Part shown: positions 40,758 through 51,641 of the stretch, piece by piece | Layout of the letters: each line of letters opens with the position of its first letter | Position numbering within the stretch: the stretch's first letter is position 1 | NCBI GenBank assembly: GCA_964019335.1 | Contig: OZ025664.1 | Span: forward strand, 661,279 to 725,278 | Reading direction: 5' to 3' | Length of the DNA: 64,000 nt | DNA from: Diplonema japonicum | Taxonomy: Eukaryota > Euglenozoa > Diplonemea > Diplonemida > Diplonemidae | Program-made: the position numbers and the translations under genes | Notes under the pieces: generated by a model | The model's input: the letters and a program-made list of their open reading frames with translations, nothing else | Told to the model about the DNA's origin: nothing | The model's database searches: none

Positions 40758-43166
40758 ATGATGTTAGCTCCATGGTTGTTTCTGCCTGTTATGGCACAGG
40801 CGGCGGTTATAAGTGGCCCGAGCGACGAAATGATGTGTCGGGATGTGGTGTCTGTGTTTGACAGCGATGACAACGGGTTATTGGACATTGATGAGTTCAG
40901 TGAGTTCACACAGCAGTTCCCGTTGAACGAATCTGTCGACGTGACAATATTCTGCAGTGTCTACCGGTGCGCACGGAAGAGCGAGGCCAGTCCAGTAGAT
41001 CTCTGCAAGTACTATGATGGGGCGGATATTGCCAATGTGCACAGTAATCTTCGTACGCGAATTGTTTACATGCAAGGCAGCGCGGCCAGTGGTGGTGACG
41101 GTAGCTTTGAAAGGCCTATGAGCCTTTTAGGTGACGCGTTTGCAGCATGCTCCGTCGGGATGCCTTGCAAGATATATTTCATCCCTGACACAAGTCCCAT
41201 TCAGGGCGTGGCACTTTCCGTGTCAAGCAGAACCCTGACGATAGCTGCTTCTCCATACAGCAGTTCAAATATTCCCTCCCTTGCCGACACTGGACCTGTT
41301 GCCTCTTTTGTCCAGATAGAGCCTATCCTGGACTGCATGTCGAAAGGCGGTTTGAACTTGACTAGCGGCACATACACCTTCAGAGGCTTTACAATGAAGA
41401 ACTGCGCTAACCTAGGGTCGGGTGGCGCTATAACCATCTATGAAGGTAGCCTCAATCTCCACAACATGATCTTAGCCGACAACAGTGCGGACGACAACGG
41501 TGGGGCAGTTGCTGCGTCGTCGTCTCTCCTCACGTTCACTGGGACGACCTTCTCCCGCAACTCCGCGGTGTGGAACGGCGGTGCTCTCTACACTGATAAT
41601 TGCGGTGTAGAACTCGATGCCGTTTTCTTATCCAACCAAGCCTTCTTGGGGAACGGGTACTACTGCAAAGGCGGTTCAGGCAAGCACACCGTCACTAAGT
41701 TCGTGACCCGTGGGGTTGAGGTGGCATGTGATTCATGCAGCACCAGCGCCATGTCATGCCCGGATAGTTCCTTGCACCAGATGTGCTCGTCTGATAACGA
41801 CTGTGATAGCATCAGTGAGTACTGTGCTGTGAACCGTCTCTGCAAGGCTTGCAAAGAGTGCACTATCTCAGATGCGCTTGTGGGGAGCTGCCGTCCTTGC
41901 AACGGAAGATCTGCATTTACACAACCACCACACACTGAGGCACCTAGAACTGGGGCCCCTATCCCCTACATCCATAACCAGACGACTGGCGAGAGCTGTC
42001 TCTGCCCTTTTTACGTGGGTGACGCAGATTCTAAACTCCCAGTTGTTTGTGTCGGCACCCATTCATGCAGGCAGCCTGAGCCGACGTGTCCCGGTGAAGG
42101 TGGCTACTACACGTGCAGCGGGAACACGAACAGCAAGGTCGGTAGGCTGTGGTACACACGTGTTGATGCCAACGAAGTGCACAGGATGCTGGCTAGTGTC
42201 ATAAATGCTGAAAAGTTGAGCTTGGGGTATACTGTCACTCTACAGTGTCCTGCAGAAGTGTGCCAACCGACATGCAGCAGCAACAAAACAGAGCTGTTGA
42301 CAAAGGGCTGCGTCGAGCCAAGAAGCAACGCGATGCTCAGGTCCGCAAACGAGAGTGGTTTTCTTGATTTTAGATTCGAGCTGGACCCACTGCTTGGCGT
42401 GTATCAGCGTGCAACTACCATGCTGCAGTTGAGAAGCCAGGTCTCTGTAGAGGTGGCAACAAGGGATCTGAACGAAGTGACGAAGTACGAGATAGTGGAT
42501 GCACCGAGCACTGTGGACTCCAATGATCCGGAGCCACAGAAGGACAGTGCAGAGGACTCGAAAACTATGTTCTATGTGGTTCTAGGTACCGTTTGTGTAC
42601 TTTTCATATTTGCCGTAGTAATGATAGCTCTTGTGAATCTGACGAATTTCGGAAAAAGAGTTCCAAGGAAGCCTGTCATAGAGGAAGAGCGTGAGGTGTA
42701 CACCAATGTGAACGATTATAATGTGCAGCGGGCAAACCCCTTGGTCCTGCTGGACCAGGAAGTGGTTGACAGACGTATGATTAGTGCACCGGCACCTGTT
42801 GAAAAGGACAGCTCTAGTGAGCAGCATGAGGAAGTGCAGGCACCCGTCACCGAGTCAGATGGGACTGATCTTCAGAAGCTCGAGACGGAACCTGAATGTG
42901 AGGAGGATGGAGAAACAGCAGAACCATCACGTGTTCCAAAAGAGAACCATGACGACAGTGAGGAGGAGCAGACTGCGTCCCCTGAGCCCCGTGGCCCGCC
43001 TTCTCTAAGGGGCCACACACATACACCCTCGTCTACCATAGCATCGGTTGACGGCTTCGGTATCTCAGTGATGCCCTCGCTGCCCCCTATGTCTACGTCC
43101 GTTGCCTCTGCCTCCCCTCAGAAGCCTTCGGAGGTCTTCTCCGATGCTGAAGGCACCACACCTTGA
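40758..43166 (+). CDS. EF-hand and beta-helix type I surface protein
   Basis: About 802 residues. A signal peptide (MLAPWLFLPVMAQA) precedes an EF-hand loop DSDDNGLLDIDEF (about 35-47). A parallel beta-helix with POMP-like repeats follows (GSGGAITIYEG, then NSADDNGGAVAASS, then NSAVWNGGALY; about 215-280), and then Cys-rich extracellular modules. One membrane helix lies at about 604-628, with a long acidic, Pro/Ser-rich cytoplasmic tail. This is the layout of a large adhesion or receptor-like surface protein. I chose the ATG at 40758 because it follows TTCAG; an in-frame ATG at 40710 would give a longer leader. An upstream pyrimidine tract is weak here. Confidence 0.72.
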   Translation: MMLAPWLFLPVMAQAAVISGPSDEMMCRDVVSVFDSDDNGLLDIDEFSEFTQQFPLNESVDVTIFCSVYRCARKSEASPVDLCKYYDGADIANVHSNLRTRIVYMQGSAASGGDGSFERPMSLLGDAFAACSVGMPCKIYFIPDTSPIQGVALSVSSRTLTIAASPYSSSNIPSLADTGPVASFVQIEPILDCMSKGGLNLTSGTYTFRGFTMKNCANLGSGGAITIYEGSLNLHNMILADNSADDNGGAVAASSSLLTFTGTTFSRNSAVWNGGALYTDNCGVELDAVFLSNQAFLGNGYYCKGGSGKHTVTKFVTRGVEVACDSCSTSAMSCPDSSLHQMCSSDNDCDSISEYCAVNRLCKACKECTISDALVGSCRPCNGRSAFTQPPHTEAPRTGAPIPYIHNQTTGESCLCPFYVGDADSKLPVVCVGTHSCRQPEPTCPGEGGYYTCSGNTNSKVGRLWYTRVDANEVHRMLASVINAEKLSLGYTVTLQCPAEVCQPTCSSNKTELLTKGCVEPRSNAMLRSANESGFLDFRFELDPLLGVYQRATTMLQLRSQVSVEVATRDLNEVTKYEIVDAPSTVDSNDPEPQKDSAEDSKTMFYVVLGTVCVLFIFAVVMIALVNLTNFGKRVPRKPVIEEEREVYTNVNDYNVQRANPLVLLDQEVVDRRMISAPAPVEKDSSSEQHEEVQAPVTESDGTDLQKLETEPECEEDGETAEPSRVPKENHDDSEEEQTASPEPRGPPSLRGHTHTPSSTIASVDGFGISVMPSLPPMSTSVASASPQKPSEVFSDAEGTTP

Positions 43167-43611
43167 TGGAACCGTGCTGCACAGCTAGCCTAATCCTCCA
43201 GTCGCAGCCTATGCTGTTGTTAGAAATTCACTTTTTCCCATGTACCAATTTCTTTTAGTTATAAATTTCTTAGTACGTTTCACTTCCAGAAGTAGTGGCT
43301 CCTTACAAAAATGAGCATTGCAACGCACCGACAGGGTTTAAAAAAAAAGGAACAGAGGAATTTTGGTAAGTGGCAAAGATGTTGCTCCCCCCACTCATCA
43401 TAAGTGTAGATGAAAAAAAATAAAAAAGAAAATGAAAAAGAAAAAAAAGGAAAGGAGTTAAAAAGTTCTTCCTTAAAGAGTCGCCCGTCAAAAGAAGCAC
43501 CTCTGTTCCCTGTCGTTTGGTTTGCGAACCCGTTCTTTGTTGATTTTCTCTTTTCCCTTTCTTTTTATTCGTCACTCGCGTATCACCGCTTCACAGGAAA
43601 GCTAGAAAAGT
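43167..43611. other. Spacer
   Basis: No gene seen. A- and T-rich tracts end in a pyrimidine-rich stretch and TTCACAG (43590-43596), the acceptor 15 bases before the MAP kinase start. Confidence 0.6.
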
Positions 43612-44879
<1,268 letters not shown>

Positions 44880-44967
44880 TTTAATGTGTCAGCAAAAAAA
44901 AGAAGAAGAAAAAAATGGAATCTCGAAAAGAAGAAATGAAATTTATCTAACGCCGAGCTTAGTTCGA

Positions 44968-44999
<32 letters not shown>

Positions 45000-45309
45000 G
45001 TCCATTCCCCAATCACGTTGCCGCGTAGCGTTTTTGCTGCTTTATTCCTTTTTTATTATCAGGAAAAAGAAAGAAGAGAAAAGGAGAAAGAGCACGCAAT
45101 CCAGCGGCCCTGCCTACGTTCATATCTGTTTAGGTCGCTTTGTCTGTAGTTCCTTTAAGACTTTTTCTGGTGTGGTACATCATAGGCTTACTTTCTTGCG
45201 GTATGGGCTGGGCTGGGCTGGGGGCGTTGTGACCGTTGCCTTTGTACTGGAATGGCGTAAGCAGAGCCCGTGTTCTGTACCGAGTAATAGTACTTTCTCC
45301 GCTATCGAG

Positions 45310-45347
<38 letters not shown>

Positions 45348-46051
45348 GTCACCGGCACCTTTCCTCCCCATCCCTGCGCGGGTCTTGCAAGTGGAAGCAC
45401 CCAGCAGACAAGGATGGATATCTTGCCGAATGAAAGAGAAAAAAAAAAAAGAAATCCAACAAAAGAAATTTAAAAAAAGGAATGGAAGGGGGAAAAAAAA
45501 AAAAGGAACCGTTTTTTTTTTTAACTGCGCTTGCTGTGCGCACTAGCGGGAAGAAGAGAAAAGGGAATAAAATAGTAATAATACTTCACAAGAAGAAAGA
45601 GGGAAATGAAAGAAAGAAATAATGGGGGGGGGGAGAAACAGCTAGAGAGGGGTTTGAGGCTTGAGTTGTACCTCCACCTTTCCTTCCTTCTCGATTAGTG
45701 TTCTTCGTATAGAGATGTGTGGCTGCCTTGCTGACGTCAGGGATAATAGTGCTATGTTTTTTTCGTTTTTCTCCTGGGGTAGTCGTTGCTAACACTCCCC
45801 CTTATGTATTCCCCTCTGATGGTCTTTCTTGCCTGGTTGTGCCCGGTGTTCATTGCCGCAGGTTACGCATTCTCGAAGCACGCAGCATGGCACCACGCGT
45901 CAGCAGATCCACCGGCTGTGGCCTTTCCACCCCCCACCCCCTCTTCTTCTTCTTTGTTTTCAGTTACGTATTCTTTACTTTTGTGCAGTTTTCCTTCTTT
46001 AAATACGTACTTCACTGTCAACTACCACACAACAGACGTTAGCCTCATGTG
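44880..46051. other. Spacer with a possible small gene
   Basis: Mostly homopolymer-rich, with a CT microsatellite at about 44979-45000 and a T-run of about 35 bases at 45312-45346. The region 45780-46050 may hold a short membrane protein (see the entry at 45804). The end is a pyrimidine-rich tract and CACACAACAG, the acceptor of the PDZ gene. Confidence 0.55.
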
Positions 46052-46052
46052 A
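45804..46052 (+). CDS. Possible small membrane protein
   Basis: An 82-codon ORF opens MYSPLMVFLAWLCPVFIAAG, a plausible membrane helix, then KHAAWHHASADPPAVAFPPP, which has coding-like base use. From about codon 50 on, the reading runs through the pyrimidine-rich acceptor region of the next gene and is probably not a true C-terminus. A splice or an earlier end that I cannot see may exist. It is perhaps a short mitochondrial or membrane subunit, but there is no match. Confidence 0.3.
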   Translation: MYSPLMVFLAWLCPVFIAAGYAFSKHAAWHHASADPPAVAFPPPTPSSSSLFSVTYSLLLCSFPSLNTYFTVNYHTTDVSLM

Positions 46053-46506
46053 TGAGACGTGTAGTAGTGCACAGAGCTGAGGACGGCAGGGTAGGCGTGA
46101 CATGCGTGGGGCGCAAGGTGACTGAGGTTGAGCGAGAGTGCGGCATCCGCAAAGGCGACACGCTCATCGCCGTGAACGGCATAGAGGTGCGTGACGACTC
46201 TGGGCATGTGGTCGATGCCTTCCGTACATGCCCGGACAGCTTCGAGGTGGTCCTGCATCGCGAGCATGGCGGCATTGAGGACACGTTGAATGTTGCAAGC
46301 TTACCGCAAAAGAGGGGTCCCTACTCCTTCAGCCCTCCTTTCGAGCATCAAGACGGTGTAGGTTGTGCTAGGATGGCGCACCGCCTGCGCACGCAATCTA
46401 TACGCAGACAACAGTTGTCCAGTTCCCAGCTGGCAACACCTACCTTCTCATCCCCGTGGATTACACAAGACTCCCGCCCTCCATGGATGTCCACAGGCAC
46501 CACTAG
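46052..46506 (+). CDS. Small PDZ-domain protein
   Basis: Two exons (46052-46355, 46415-46506) with a 59-nt GTGTAG...ACAG intron in phase 1 give 131 residues. Residues 1-75 form one PDZ domain (GRVGVTCVGRKVTEVERE, then IRKGDTLIAVNGIEV, then VVLHREHGG). The spliced tail reads VVQFPAGNTYLLIPVDYTRL, much more protein-like than the unspliced Arg/Ser/Pro-rich tail, which supports the intron. A start-stop element ATG-TGA at 46047-46052 overlaps the main ATG. PDZ domains bind C-terminal peptides; the partner is unknown. Confidence 0.75.
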
Positions 46507-46639
46507 GCACCCCCCTCCAGAACTGCTCTCAAAGAGCATTAGCCCACCAAGGCGTCGCCCGGCTTTGTAGTTTGTAGTTAGTACTGTACCTTGTTTATTG
46601 TAGCATCTCATCGTCTTGCTCTGCCCACACTTCTTAGGA

Positions 46640-47518
46640 ATGCGACATGCGACACTGGTCTTAACATGCCTGCCGTGGGTGCTGCTGCTGTTGTGCTATA
46701 GTCACACGGCTGTGAGCACAAGTGCGTGGAGGATGGCAGCCCTGGCTGCAGTGGAGAAAGAGACAGCAAGGGCCAAGGGAGAAATCGAAACAGGGTTGGC
46801 AGACTTGGATATTTGCAAGAGCAAGATAGCGAACACCGAGGAGCTTACTAAGCAGTTGGTCCAGATACACGAGGCAATCATTAAGAGGGCGAAGAAGGTG
46901 GAAGAGCCTGTCATGCAGCGAATGGATGGGTTGTGGGATGTGTCTGTTGACGAACTGAGAAGGTACGTGAAGGAGGGCAACAAAGAAGCCTTGGCAGGGG
47001 TTTCGAGGGAGTATTTACGTGACCTGAGGTATGGGAATGACTGGACGCTGATGCATGTGGCAGTGAGTATGAACAGCAGTGTGGACATACTGCGCACAAT
47101 GGAGCATTTGAAAGACACACCGGACAGGTTCGGCTGCACCCCCATGTGTCTAGCTTTAGAGTTGCGGTCTCCTACGCTACAGCATTTAATCGAGTTAGGC
47201 GCGAACCCCTTCATACCAACTAAAGATGGTCGTCCCCCGTCGGCATCAACCTACTTAGCGGCGTACGTTACGTCGCTCTTTACTGAGAGCGTCACCCCTC
47301 AAGCCGAGCTGCCTGACCTTACCTCCGCCCTATCTCTCTACTGGGCACCGTTTCTTACGACACCCGACCCTGTGGATCTTTCTCTTTTCCACCCCCCCGA
47401 TTACCCTCTCCCTGCTACACCGCGACAGGTGATGAAAACTCTCCTCGCATGGCGGCCTCGGGGTGAATCCACGGAGGCCGCCTTGCAGCGCATCACTAAA
47501 TGGCTTGCGACACTTTAG
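46640..47518 (+). CDS. Signal-peptide ankyrin-repeat protein
   Basis: 292 residues. A strong signal peptide (LVLTCLPWVLLLLCYSHTA) is followed by a helical or coiled-coil segment (residues 30-90). Two to three ankyrin-like repeats follow at about 115-195 (WTLMHVAVSMNSSVDILRT, then DRFGCTPMCLALELRSPTL with HLIELGANPF), then a Pro-rich segment and a C-terminal helix. Ankyrin repeats in a secretory-pathway protein are unusual. The start is two bases after CTTCTTAG. No close family recognised. Confidence 0.65.
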   Translation: MRHATLVLTCLPWVLLLLCYSHTAVSTSAWRMAALAAVEKETARAKGEIETGLADLDICKSKIANTEELTKQLVQIHEAIIKRAKKVEEPVMQRMDGLWDVSVDELRRYVKEGNKEALAGVSREYLRDLRYGNDWTLMHVAVSMNSSVDILRTMEHLKDTPDRFGCTPMCLALELRSPTLQHLIELGANPFIPTKDGRPPSASTYLAAYVTSLFTESVTPQAELPDLTSALSLYWAPFLTTPDPVDLSLFHPPDYPLPATPRQVMKTLLAWRPRGESTEAALQRITKWLATL

Positions 47519-47581
47519 GATATCAAATGATAGGATGTTGCCTGTTGTCACTTTGCTTGTAATTAATATCTCAGGTGAACG

Positions 47582-49351
47582 ATGTCGGGGCAGCTTGAAG
47601 CAAGTGACCCTCCCGAGCCACCTACTTCGCCGCCGGTCTATGACACTACACAGCTACCGTCTTTGGTGAAGCCTAGGTCTTTTGACAGTGATTCATGCTC
47701 ATCTGGTGTATCGCATCACACAGTGTCCGATAGCGAGCCCCCCTCCCCTCCTCCGGGCATCATGTCTCCAGTGGCTGTGACTGAGCAGCAAGAAAGTGTG
47801 ACGCCTGAACCCCAGAGAGGCGTGAAGCCAGAGACACCAGATTCGTCGCCCCCACCACCACCACCACCACCACCAGGTGCGAGTGAAAGCCCACATAACT
47901 CTTTGCGGGAACCAACCAACACTCTGAATGTGGACTCCAGCATAGCATCTCCGGGGGTAGTACAATCCCCTGGGGGGACGGATAATGGTGCTAAGGTTGA
48001 ACTTGAGGCCTCACAAGAGCCTGTGCGAAAGGCCGCTCTAGAGGTAGAAACGGAAGAAGCACAGCAGGTGCAAGATCCAATTCTATCCATGGAACTCCCG
48101 CTGCCGCCAGTGAGGCAAGTAACACCGTCACCACGCGTCTCTGACCCTGGTCGCATATCCCAACCCAGCCGAGCACCTAGTTCCCACGCGAGCCTCGCAT
48201 CTAACCCAAGCCCGGCATCCAACGCCAGTCCTGCGTCCAACCCTTTCCGGGTACCTGACCCCAGTCCAGCATCCAGCCCTGTATTCGGTGAGTCACAGCA
48301 ACACGCTGTAGACCTGCGAGCTCCTGGTGTTGCACCTAGCTACACCCCGATGGGCATTGTAGACCCCCCTGCGCTGGCGTCTCCTCCTGTACGTGCTCAG
48401 CCAGCACAACCAGCTGCGCCTGCTGAGCCAATTGTCGGGACTCTGCCGTCAGAGCAGCAGCTGCACAGCCTCGGGAAGAAGATATCTAGGCAGAGCATTT
48501 CTTCTGATGGTGTACGTCATGTGCAGAACTTGCTGACATCTCTGAAGGCAAGGGGAAAGCCTGTGTCTGTTGCACCAGAGGCGCAGGTGAGGGAAGGAGG
48601 AGGCGATGCTATTTTAAAGCTGCTTGCACCTGAAGAAGACATGGGGCGGGCTGTAATTGTGCAAAGCGAAGTTAAGATGCGAGAGAGCTTGCTTTGTACA
48701 GTATTTGGCAGCGGAAGCCGAGCGAGCTGCAACATGTCACCTGAAGAGAAAAAGAGGAAACTGGAACGCAAACGGGACAAAAAAATACAAAAGCTTAAAA
48801 CACTGCGGCAAGCTGAGATTCACCGTGCTTGGCAGCAAGGGCGCAGGGAGCCATGTGATGTGACGGAGGTTGAGCGAGAAGAGGAAAGCAAGCGAGTGAT
48901 GGAGGCAAATAAACTTACTAAGTCTTTGAGGCAACATTTCAAAGGATGTTCGCCCCCCTTTGCTTGCAACGTACATGACTTGTGGAACCGGGGTATCATC
49001 GTGCCGCCTGAGGAGCAGCCGCACACGCCGGAGAACCCTATTGCCTCGGACAAGGCGTATCACGAACTGGCGGCAGGATTGCGGAGATCGTACTGGCAGC
49101 AGCGAGTAGACAGGGAGCAGGAGTGCAGGGAGGAAGAGTTTAAGTCGTCGCTGTCTAGCAAGCCCACTCGGGGGGACGGGCTGCCGTACCTCAGCAAGAC
49201 CAACCCTACTACATCCGCCTCTCAAACACCCACCAGCTTCGGTTCCATCGTAGAAAGGTTTGAGTACGAACTGGAACATGGCCCCACAGATGACTGTGAC
49301 CCCAGAACAGCCGTCTCACGGTGGAAGGACACCCGACAACCCTGGAAATAG
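47582..49351 (+). CDS. Proline-rich protein with conserved C-terminal helical region, uncharacterised
   Basis: 589 residues in one exon, starting 7 bases after ATCTCAG. Residues 1-290 are disordered, Ser/Pro-rich, with a nine-proline run and SNPSPAS-type repeats around 205-230. Residues about 290-380 contain helices. Residues 380-440 are a highly charged coiled coil (EEKKRKLERKRDKKIQKLK). The C-terminal 150 residues look folded (KGCSPPFACNVHDLWNRG) and include a Trp/Arg-rich helix. The layout suggests a cytoskeletal scaffold; function unknown. Confidence 0.6.
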   Translation: MSGQLEASDPPEPPTSPPVYDTTQLPSLVKPRSFDSDSCSSGVSHHTVSDSEPPSPPPGIMSPVAVTEQQESVTPEPQRGVKPETPDSSPPPPPPPPPGASESPHNSLREPTNTLNVDSSIASPGVVQSPGGTDNGAKVELEASQEPVRKAALEVETEEAQQVQDPILSMELPLPPVRQVTPSPRVSDPGRISQPSRAPSSHASLASNPSPASNASPASNPFRVPDPSPASSPVFGESQQHAVDLRAPGVAPSYTPMGIVDPPALASPPVRAQPAQPAAPAEPIVGTLPSEQQLHSLGKKISRQSISSDGVRHVQNLLTSLKARGKPVSVAPEAQVREGGGDAILKLLAPEEDMGRAVIVQSEVKMRESLLCTVFGSGSRASCNMSPEEKKRKLERKRDKKIQKLKTLRQAEIHRAWQQGRREPCDVTEVEREEESKRVMEANKLTKSLRQHFKGCSPPFACNVHDLWNRGIIVPPEEQPHTPENPIASDKAYHELAAGLRRSYWQQRVDREQECREEEFKSSLSSKPTRGDGLPYLSKTNPTTSASQTPTSFGSIVERFEYELEHGPTDDCDPRTAVSRWKDTRQPWK

Positions 49352-49417
49352 AGTATTAGAACTTGCCCCCCCATCTTACATTTCTATCCCCACCACCCAA
49401 ACCTTACAGGAAACGAG

Positions 49418-51349
49418 ATGGCGGAGCTAAAGCTCGTCTTATGCGGTGACAAATGGCCTGCCCAGGAGAAATTGAGCAACAACCTCATCTTAAAGGTTCC
49501 AGCTGAGAAGCCGTTGGAGGACAGCTCAGTTGGGATTCGCCAGCTGTTGAAAGAGGACTCGCTCTCGAAGTACGATTTCCACAAGGGAAAGGGCAAGCCG
49601 CCTAATGTGATACCAGGAGCTAAGGTATCTTTGCAAAAAACTCCAAAGGAGATTGGTGACAAGGGAGGACTAGTAGTGCTGTATATCAAAGAGAAGGAAG
49701 ACAAGAAGAAGGAAAAGCTCTCGGACACTGTGAAGCTGCTTCTATGCGGAGAGGAGTGGAAGTCAATGACAAAGCTCAGCGACAACATCATCGTGCAATG
49801 CAAGAGGAGCGAAAAGCTTGAGACGGTTTTGCCGCTCATATTACGCGAGCTGAAGCTGTCGTCGTTTGATGACTACGAAATGTGCAAAGGAAGGGGGAAG
49901 GCTCCTGACGTCACGCCAGGTGCAGTTGTGCAGTTGTCAAGGACACCAGACAGCTTGGGATTGAGCGGTGCGGCGTTGCTGTACGTTAGGAAGGTGAAGG
50001 TTGAAGTAAAAGAGGAGAAGAAAGAGGAAAAAGTACAAGAGCACCGCACAATCTACCAGCTGGGTGCCAGAGTTGATGTTCTTGACCCAGACAATGGCGA
50101 GTGGCTGCCTGGAAGCGTGACCTGCGTCCGTGAGGACGGCACATACGACGTTACCTACGACAAGGGCAGCTCTGACAAGTACGTAGAGTCGGACGACCTG
50201 CGTCCTGGGAAGGTATGCATTCTGCTTTCTCGCACCGATACAAGGAGCTTCCCAAGACTGAGGCAGCACCGAAGAAGGTCTCGGTAGATGACCAACGGAA
50301 AGCGTTGAAGGCTCTCCTCGACGAGTTTCCCAACAAGAGCGTCCCCGAGGTGGGCGGCGTGTTGAAGAGCAAGGGCTTCGACGTCGAGGTATGCTGCGCA
50401 CAGCACAAAACTCAATACAGGAAGCACGCAAATTACTGAAAGCGACAGAACCTGAAGAAGAGGAAAAACCGGAGAAGAAGAAGAAAGTGATCAAGCCCAT
50501 CGTGCTGGAAAAGTACACAATCAATCTGAGTTCGCCGACAGAGTCGCTTGGCCTGGAATTCCACACTATCTCGAACAAGGTGTTTATCGACCTCGTTGTT
50601 GAGGACCATCCCTTCGCGAGGGCGAAGGTGCCGACGGACTGCATCCTTATGAAAATGAACAACGAATTTGTGAAGGACAAAGCAGGCATTCTGACCGTGC
50701 TAGGGAACATCAGAAAAGATGGTATCATGCAGTTTGACATTGAAGTCGACACAAGACCAGAGGCGAAGATCTGGTTATACGCCCCTGTAGATGTGTGCTT
50801 CGACAGGGAGTGGGAGCGGGGGATCGTGGTGGCACTCAACGACGATGAGACATTTGACGTGAAGATGGTGGAGGACGGGGAGACGGAACACAGTGTCGAG
50901 TACCAAGACATCAGGATAAGAACTGGGGACATCAAGGAAGCCAACGACGCGGCAGAGGGGCTGAAGGATGCCCCCCCTACGAACCCACCCTCAACAATGC
51001 CTGACCACGAAGGCATCGTGAAGAAGCAAGGTGCTGACGTGGTGGGGCTTTACAAACTTCGCCGTTTTGCCTTGTACGGTACCGCACTGTATTACTTCCA
51101 CCCAAACAAGCCCAAGCCTCTTGGTGTCCTTGACCTCAGGCAGTCTATCGTTGTCAGTGATGTTAAGAAAGGACAGGTATACAGTCATTCAACACAGCTC
51201 ATCATCACCTACAGGACTGGTTCGCTATCGGCGGCAAGAGGCTTGACCGAGTCTACAACTTCATTGCCGGCTCAACAGAAGAGAAGGATGATTGGCTGGT
51301 GGCTTTCCAGGAGGCCGGCAGCATCATCAAACGAAAGAACGAAGAGTAG
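49418..51349 (+). CDS. Multidomain adaptor: duplicated N-terminal domain, Tudor-like, UBA-like, PDZ, Tudor-like, PH
   Basis: Four exons (49418-50212, 50245-50388, 50421-51176, 51215-51349), all phase 0, give 609 residues. Residues 1-92 and 101-195 are two copies of one unnamed domain (KLVLCGDKW / KLLLCGEEW at the start, KGKGKPPNVIPGA / KGRGKAPDVTPGA in the middle). A Tudor-like barrel follows (about 213-263; ARVDVLDPDNGEWLPGSV). Next come a UBA/CUE-like three-helix unit (about 272-318), a PDZ domain (about 335-410; ESLGLEF) and a second Tudor-like barrel (about 417-463). The C-terminal PH domain (about 495-605) ends in EEKDDWLVAFQEA with the invariant Trp. Introns of 32, 32 and 38 nt fall at domain edges, except the last, which splits the PH domain. 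This is an intracellular scaffold by inference. Confidence 0.75.
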
Positions 51350-51641
51350 CTTTGCTTACGTGAGGTGCACCCTCAAACAAAACAAGAATCGAAATGAAAC
51401 CCGTCTCTTCAGTGGCATTCACAACCAGGTGTCGAATGCAGACATTGTTTCAGGGTCGAATCACAACGGACGTCATAGCAGTAGTAGTAGTGAACAGGTG
51501 CCAGACCTGCTCCACCTTCCTATGGGATCTTTTTTGATTGTCTGTGAAGGCATAGTGTAGTGCGCGGTATTGTTGCACCGCGTTGTATCCGTCCCGCTTT
51601 TTAAATGGAATGCCGACAAAGCAACGCACACAGGATACACA

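Noticed and set aside
49937-51016. 359-residue minus-strand ORF
   Set aside because: It lies antisense to the multidomain adaptor gene, whose spliced frame has clear domains; it is a shadow.
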